Of a DNA stretch of 12,410 bases, positions 8,455 to 12,410 are shown in pieces. This DNA is from Larix sibirica (Eukaryota > Streptophyta > Pinopsida > Pinales > Pinaceae). A program made the position numbers and the translations under genes. The DNA is taken from assembly GCA_004151065.3 (NCBI GenBank), contig NWUY0300098980.1:8185-20594 (forward strand), written 5' to 3'. The notes below the pieces were generated by a model. It was given only the letters and a program-made list of their open reading frames with translations. It ran no database searches and had not been told where the DNA came from. The first letter of the stretch is position 1. Each line of letters begins with the position of its first letter.

Positions 8455-8477
8455 AGGTACTGATTGTGAGCTCATAC
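8455..8477. repeat. Inverted repeat arm in U3
   Basis: Partner of 7674-7696 (22 of 23 bases complementary), 758 bp away and on the other side of the TATA box. It follows directly on the GC-rich repeat cluster. Confidence 0.8.
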
Positions 8478-8883
8478 CCATCTGATGGCCTATTGGTGGT
8501 CTTGTTCCCGAGACCTCCACACATCACAACCTCATAGATTAAGAGCATCAAATAAAATTCACAATGAATTCAATTTAAACACATTTTACCCAAATGTATA
8601 CATGACCTCCATGTTTATTTATGATCTGAGCATCCTTGTCGGCAAGTAACCAAGTTCCCTACCATCCTGCTCATTACAAGGTTAAGTATACATAATCATA
8701 TAAAAGTTAAAACATGTATCATCGACAAGATGATAATCACAATCTGTTCCACACAGTAATGATCAATGTTCATCAGTCACGTGACCTAACCAAGTCCATA
8801 ACATATGTATGATATACATAATCCATCAAAATTCTCCCTCATTATCTGTCACAAAACTATACTCATTAAGATGGGACACTACA

Positions 8884-8898
8884 TACTCCCCCTCTTGG
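8884..8898 (-). mobile_element. Polypurine tract of the gypsy element
   Basis: The minus strand reads CCAAGAGGGGGAGTA directly before the LTR start TGTAGTGTCCC. A purine-rich tract abutting the 3' LTR is the plus-strand primer site of LTR retrotransposons, and its position fixes the LTR's inner border at 8883. Confidence 0.7.
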
Positions 8899-8917
8899 TC
8901 TAAACTTGGCCCGAAGT

Positions 8918-9180
8918 TTAATTAAACAAAAAAGGAAACTCAAGACGCTTGGTAGTTGCATCCTCCCAAGTAGCTGAACTAGGACTGTACAGGTCCCATT
9001 GGACCTTTACCGGGTCCACCATGCGACGCCTAAGTTGTTGAGTGCGATGGTTATCACCAAGATTGTCGCTGCTACAAAAGGTGATCCTATCCAGGATGGT
9101 AGAGGAAGAGCAGCTGAACCCAGTGACACCGCAAGGGCCTTGTCAACTACTAATGGAGTAGTTGTCACACTGGATGGGCT
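8918..9180 (-). pseudogene. C-terminal end of a Ty3/gypsy integrase (decayed)
   Basis: The minus strand encodes the end of a gypsy polyprotein, stopping at TAA (8920-8918). From about 9058 it reads HRTQQLRRRMVDPVKVQW, then SSATWEDATTKRLEFPFLFN. The pattern QLRxR...VKVQW...ATWED is the usual end of plant Ty3/gypsy integrases, where the domain contacts DNA or chromatin after the catalytic core. Upstream, one frameshift near 9058 joins a second frame (PLVVDKALAVSLGS..., ending FVAATIL) that fits the variable linker ending in IL before the QLR block. That frame meets a stop at 9190-9192. The D,D,E core, RNase H and reverse transcriptase lie outside or are lost; similarity fades by about 9240. Clearly inactive. 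Confidence 0.7.
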
Positions 9181-9240
9181 CTTGTCACTTTAGGCCAAGC
9201 TAGAAGAAAGACCAAGGGGGAGACCCTAGCTAGCCTAGAG

Positions 9241-9895
9241 AGACTAACCTTAAAGACAAGACACACAAACCAAGAATACGAAGAGATTGTAATCGATGTA
9301 TCTTGACTTCATATCCTAGATCCACAAATGAATACTGAGGTGAGGATTTAAGGAACAGGTTGAGAAGCTTATTGAATGGAAAGATTATCAACCAAGATGA
9401 TTTTAGCCCAATAATTATGATTATTAACCAGATCTAAGATAAAAACAAGTGCCAATGTAAAATACCTAATTTGCTCCAGCTAGGGTTTAAGCATAAAAAT
9501 GGAATGTGGCTACGAATTGGTTTTTTAAAGGAGTAATGGCACTCTAAATAGTTACTTAATACTAGATATGGCAATTAGTGAAGATTCAAGCAACACTGAG
9601 ATCATCGAAACAGAAAAACGTGAGACTACCCAAAGAGGGCAAATTAATTCAAATGAGACCAGTGCTATCAAATGGGCAAATGGAGTCGGATTTAAATCAA
9701 ACTTGGTCTCTAAGGGTTTTATGCCAATTCCAACTTGGGTTTTTAACCATAAAAGGAAAAGGTGACCGAAACTACTACTTATACAAAATGAGGGTTTTAA
9801 CTTATTGATTTTTTATAAGCAACTAATGGAATAGAAATAGAAACAAGAGAAATAATGGTAGAGATTACTCGGAAATCTTGTAGATGCCAAATGCA
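9241..9895. other. Noncoding stretch upstream of the integrase remnant
   Basis: Rather than continuing the gypsy polyprotein, the sequence becomes A-rich and uninformative on both strands. This suggests deletion or insertion at about 9240. Two overlapping short plus-strand frames at 9568-9808 (65 and 76 codons) have no recognisable motif, and their mutual overlap argues against coding. A short direct echo, aagggttttatgccaattccaacttgg, is not repeated elsewhere in the window as far as I can see. Confidence 0.4.
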
Positions 9896-10461
9896 ATGAT
9901 GATCTTTCCTCTTTGTGTCAATTTCGAGCAAATTTTAAAGCATTCCAAGTGAGATCGATTTTTCCCAAGGAAGGTAGTGCGCCCCTCTCCCTGCAAATGC
10001 AAACAACACAAGTTAGATTCGATTCACAAAAGAGAGGAACTATGATTACAAGATAAATCATGAAGCATAATAATGATCCAAGACACAATTGAAATACTCC
10101 TTGAGTTGGCACGAATTGGAGAGAGAGATGGAGATCCCTCACAAAATTGCCCTCCACCAAGTCGCTATCCTGCAAGTTAATTCGGCCTCCACCAAATAAT
10201 GTATGGAATAACCACAAGTCTACTCAAATGTCTAGGAGAGTCGATATACAATCAAGCACAAGAACATCTAACAAAGAAGACACAAGATCTCTACAAAATA
10301 TTTCTTTATTGCCGAATATCCAAGAACCAAAAGTCCATTTACAATGAGGGGTCTCCTCTCTTCAATAGTTTTGAGAGAGATTTTGGAATTGACTTGATTT
10401 AGTTAGTAATTCCAAGTTCTATGATAGGTTTAATCAAGGGCACAAAATGTGGGGCATTACA
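9896..10461 (-). mobile_element. Possible LTR, 5' terminus at 10461
   Basis: The minus strand from 10461 reads TGTAATGCCCCACATTTTGTG, a start very like many plant LTRs and like the motif at about 4354 and 5180 in this window. Downstream it carries a GCAATAAAGAAATATTTTG block (polyadenylation signal AATAAA) and a T-rich stretch ending in TTTGCAGGGAGAGGGG. No polypurine tract precedes 10461, and the other end could not be fixed (9896 is arbitrary). It might be a solo LTR or a fragment. Minus-strand frames inside it (9918-10217) look spurious. Confidence 0.3.
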
Positions 10462-10690
10462 ACCACTTGGGCATTTATTTAAATCGACCAATTAAAATGG
10501 GTTTTTCTTGACTTTCATGGAATATAGCATGTGGCTAGTGATTGCGTAGCCCTCGATGTTACTAACACATCAATTTTGTTATTTTGTCTCGACACTACTT
10601 TGTGTTGACTTTGTACAATGTTTTGTGTGGCATCTAATTGCTCTTAAGGACCACAATACACTTTAGGCCTTGATAGGCTTGAGCAATAAC

Positions 10691-10899
10691 GTTCAAAGTT
10701 ACTTGCACAAACAAGTGCATCAATTCATTCTTGTCAAATCATTAAATTAAAACATCAACTAAATAAAGACCATAATTAAATCCCCCCTTGCACCATAGCA
10801 TTCAAAGTTATTGGCACAAACACTAGCACATTGATTTGTTCTTGCCAAATCATTAAATTAAAACATTAACTAAATAAAGAACATAATTAAACCACCCTT
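10691..10899. repeat. 109-bp tandem duplication, two copies
   Basis: ttcaaagtta begins at 10692 and 10801. Both copies continue through gcacaaac, a cat.att..tcttg block, caaatcattaaattaaaaca, aactaaataaag and ccataattaaa-type sequence, ending in a C-rich ccaccc or cccccc. The copies differ at about a tenth of positions, so the duplication is old. No coding potential is seen. Confidence 0.85.
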
Positions 10900-12121
10900 T
10901 GTGCCTCAAGTATCCCTAGAATCAGCATTTGGAGTTGCATATCAAAACATTACATGTACCACATCTAAACAACGTACATTGTGTCATCATCATAACATCA
11001 TATGTATACAAGAAGTTGCAAAACATATGTATGGTCCATGATCCAAAATGGTCATATGTACATAAAATGCTCCCGATCTAACCTAAACTTTGACCCAATT
11101 ATAATAGTTCTCAAAGTATGGGACACCACAATTTCCTTCTTGTATTTTGTATTTCAAGTTTTCATACCCTCGTATATTAAGGGTGCCATTCGTTTTCCTT
11201 TTGTCTTGGGTTTCAATCCCAGGGTCTTATTCCTAGAGGTCCCATCTTCTTGTATTTTACATATTTATGGGGTGAGACTAGAAATAGTAAGTTGGCAGAG
11301 CCCTAGATTAATGAGGGGCATGGCTATTACCAAAGGGGGAATAGCAATGAATGCAAGTGGTGTCGGTCAATTGGCTTAGTCTAGCTATCCTTGCAATCTG
11401 GTTAGAGGAAAGGAAGCTCATGCCTTTAGAAAATGTCACTCAAAATGATGGCCAACAATCTAGACATCAATGAGCTTGCTTATATGTTGCTCCAACTTGT
11501 TTATATTCAATCCAAATAGGCTAGGGGATGGTGGTATCTTCGCATGGGCCCAATCATGATGTGAATATCTCTAGTAATTTTGAAGGAGGCAAGAAATTGA
11601 CCAATCACAATCTCATATAAGGTCATTACCTTTGTGATATTCTCTTCTAGAATTCCAAGATGATGCAAACTATCCATGAGAATATTTCAAGGAATTAAAG
11701 AAAGGGCCTCCTTTTTAAAGCCAACAAAGCAACAATAAACATTTCACCATTGATATCCAACGTTCTCAACAATAAATTATATTTGACAATTTGATTTGGT
11801 GATCTACAAATCTCAATGGGAGCTTGTCTCTTTACACATATGTATTCAATATTGTGGAGTATAGGTTGGCTAGTATGTGATCGTTGACCATCCATAATGG
11901 TCCAATAATTTCCAAGATTTAAGGGATTTCTTGATTTGAAGATGTGGTGTGAAATATGAGAACTTGAAGGAGGATGGGGGTAGGTGCTATCCAAGCATAT
12001 ACTGCATATTGTTGTTAAGTTGTTATAGAATTTGTAAGTAACTCCAAGATGTGATGGATGTCTATTACTACTTTGAGGTCTTGTTGACACCAAATTTGCC
12101 TGTGCAAATTTGAATGTTAAA
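10900..12121. other. Unassigned stretch with two unsupported open frames
   Basis: A plus-strand frame of 125 codons (11002-11379) and a minus-strand frame of 132 codons (11695-12093, starting at a TTG) lie here. Neither shows a known motif. The minus-strand one has a Ser/His/Pro-rich start and a plausible end. Beyond its stop, other minus frames remain partly protein-like to about 11400 (for example MDSLHHLGILEENITKVM; LFGLNINKLEQHISKLIDV before a TAG). That pattern resembles a decayed transposon gene read on the minus strand, with frameshifts, but the family is not recognised and the case is weak. Confidence 0.3.
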
Positions 12122-12410
12122 TGTTGAAGATTATGTAACTTAGGAAGATATTCTTGTTAGTATTATTGTACTTTCTTCGAAAGATATTCATATTGTAATT
12201 GATCATGTAAAAACCCTCAAAGAAATCAAGTAAAATAGACAAGTCGGCCCCACAAAAGTTAGTGGGTTAACTGCCCTAAACAATGGGAAAAACTGCCCCA
12301 GTTAAGTAAAAAGGCCAGTTTGTGACTAGTATAAATAGAGTGGCGCCTAGATCAATTGGAACATCACTCACTCAAGCAAGTTCGCATGAGTAGAGAGATA
12401 AAGACAAGTT
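12122..12410 (+). mobile_element. Candidate LTR start with U3 promoter at the right edge
   Basis: TGTTGAAGATTATGTAAC at 12122 resembles the beginning of plant Ty1/copia LTRs. About 208 bp on, tataaatag (12330-12338) is a canonical TATA box, followed by a CA-rich start region (catcactcactcaagcaag). The spacing fits a short U3. The element or gene it drives lies beyond the window, so an ordinary gene promoter is an equal alternative. Confidence 0.35.
12330..12338 (+). promoter_or_regulatory. TATA box TATAAATAG
   Basis: A consensus TATA box stands in non-A+T-rich surroundings (ggccagtttgtgactag before it and agtggcgcctag after it). Transcription would start around 12360-12370, with a start region of catcactcactc. 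No start codon can be assigned in the remaining bases. Confidence 0.6.

Larger units (their letters stand above)
5939..8883 (-). mobile_element. Long LTR (3' LTR) of a Ty3/gypsy retrotransposon
   Basis: The segment begins TGTAAGGTCCCACC on the plus strand and ends GATGGGACACTACA. Its two ends are imperfect inverted repeats (11 of 14) with the TG...CA form of LTRs. Immediately outside the right end is a minus-strand polypurine tract, then the C-terminus of a gypsy integrase. This makes the segment the 3' LTR of an element transcribed on the minus strand. A TATA box at 7877-7885 splits it into about 1 kb of U3 and about 1.9 kb of R plus U5. At about 2.9 kb it is long for an LTR, though such lengths are known in large plant genomes. 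The inner end is well supported; the outer end at 5939 rests on terminal similarity only. The 5' LTR is outside the window. Confidence 0.6.

Noticed and set aside
8999-9193. Plus-strand open frame of 64 codons
   Set aside because: It is the shadow of the integrase remnant, whose minus-strand ATWED and QLRRR motifs are convincing.
9918-10217. Minus-strand open frame of 99 codons
   Set aside because: Hydrophobic and Cys-rich without domain; it lies in a possible LTR and crosses a splice-like TTTGCAG, so coding is unlikely.
11002-11379. Plus-strand open frame of 125 codons
   Set aside because: No recognisable motif, composition like random A+T-rich translation, no regulatory context.
12341-12347. 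tggcgcc as a retroviral-type tRNA-Lys primer binding site
   Set aside because: Only seven bases match and the following tagatc does not continue the primer site; it also lies right at the TATA box, not after an LTR.
1-12410. CRISPR array, tRNA or rRNA genes, bacterial operon
   Set aside because: No spaced identical repeats, no cloverleaf or rRNA signature noticed by eye, and the repeats present are tandem or retroelement-derived.

Overview
The window looks like gene-poor intergenic or giant-intron DNA from a land plant, perhaps a gymnosperm or another large-genome plant. This rests on long A+T-rich stretches, many decayed retroelements, tandem and inverted repeats, one convincing plant-type exon with a GT splice donor, and no bacterial gene organisation. 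The lineage is inference; I cannot name a species.

Layout: 1-125 is a degenerate 10-bp minisatellite that enters from the left edge. 458-950 (minus) and 1678-2205 (plus) are two decayed coding stretches of unknown family, recognisable by long protein-like reading frames interrupted by stops or frameshifts. 2206-3110 is A+T-rich and noncoding, with a 53-bp tandem duplication at its right end.

The only good gene is at 3369-3597. It is the first coding exon (76 codons plus one base) of a PLP-dependent enzyme of the Cys/Met metabolism family (cystathionine gamma-synthase / beta-lyase / methionine gamma-lyase group). It ends at a GT donor. No later exon was recognised in the remaining 8.8 kb, so either intron 1 runs out of the window or the gene is truncated.

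3.8-5.55 kb holds a degenerate tandem duplication whose minus strand carries coding remnants plus retroelement-like TGTAATGCCC and TATA motifs. 5939-8883 is best read as one long terminal repeat (about 2.9 kb) of a Ty3/gypsy retrotransposon on the minus strand. It has matching TG/CA ends, a TATA box, a GC-rich direct-repeat cluster in U3, a perfect 72-bp palindrome near its outer end, and a polypurine tract at 8884-8898. Behind the tract lies the C-terminal end of a gypsy integrase with an ATWED motif (8918-9180). If the gene is intact, these elements sit inside its first intron.

9.2-12.4 kb is further repetitive DNA: a probable second LTR terminus at 10461, a 109-bp tandem duplication at 10691-10899, unassigned reading frames, and at the right edge a candidate LTR start or promoter with a clear TATAAATAG box. 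I found no RNA gene, CRISPR array or intact autonomous element. Nothing here amounts to a new multi-gene system; the most unusual structures are the palindrome and the internal architecture of the long LTR.
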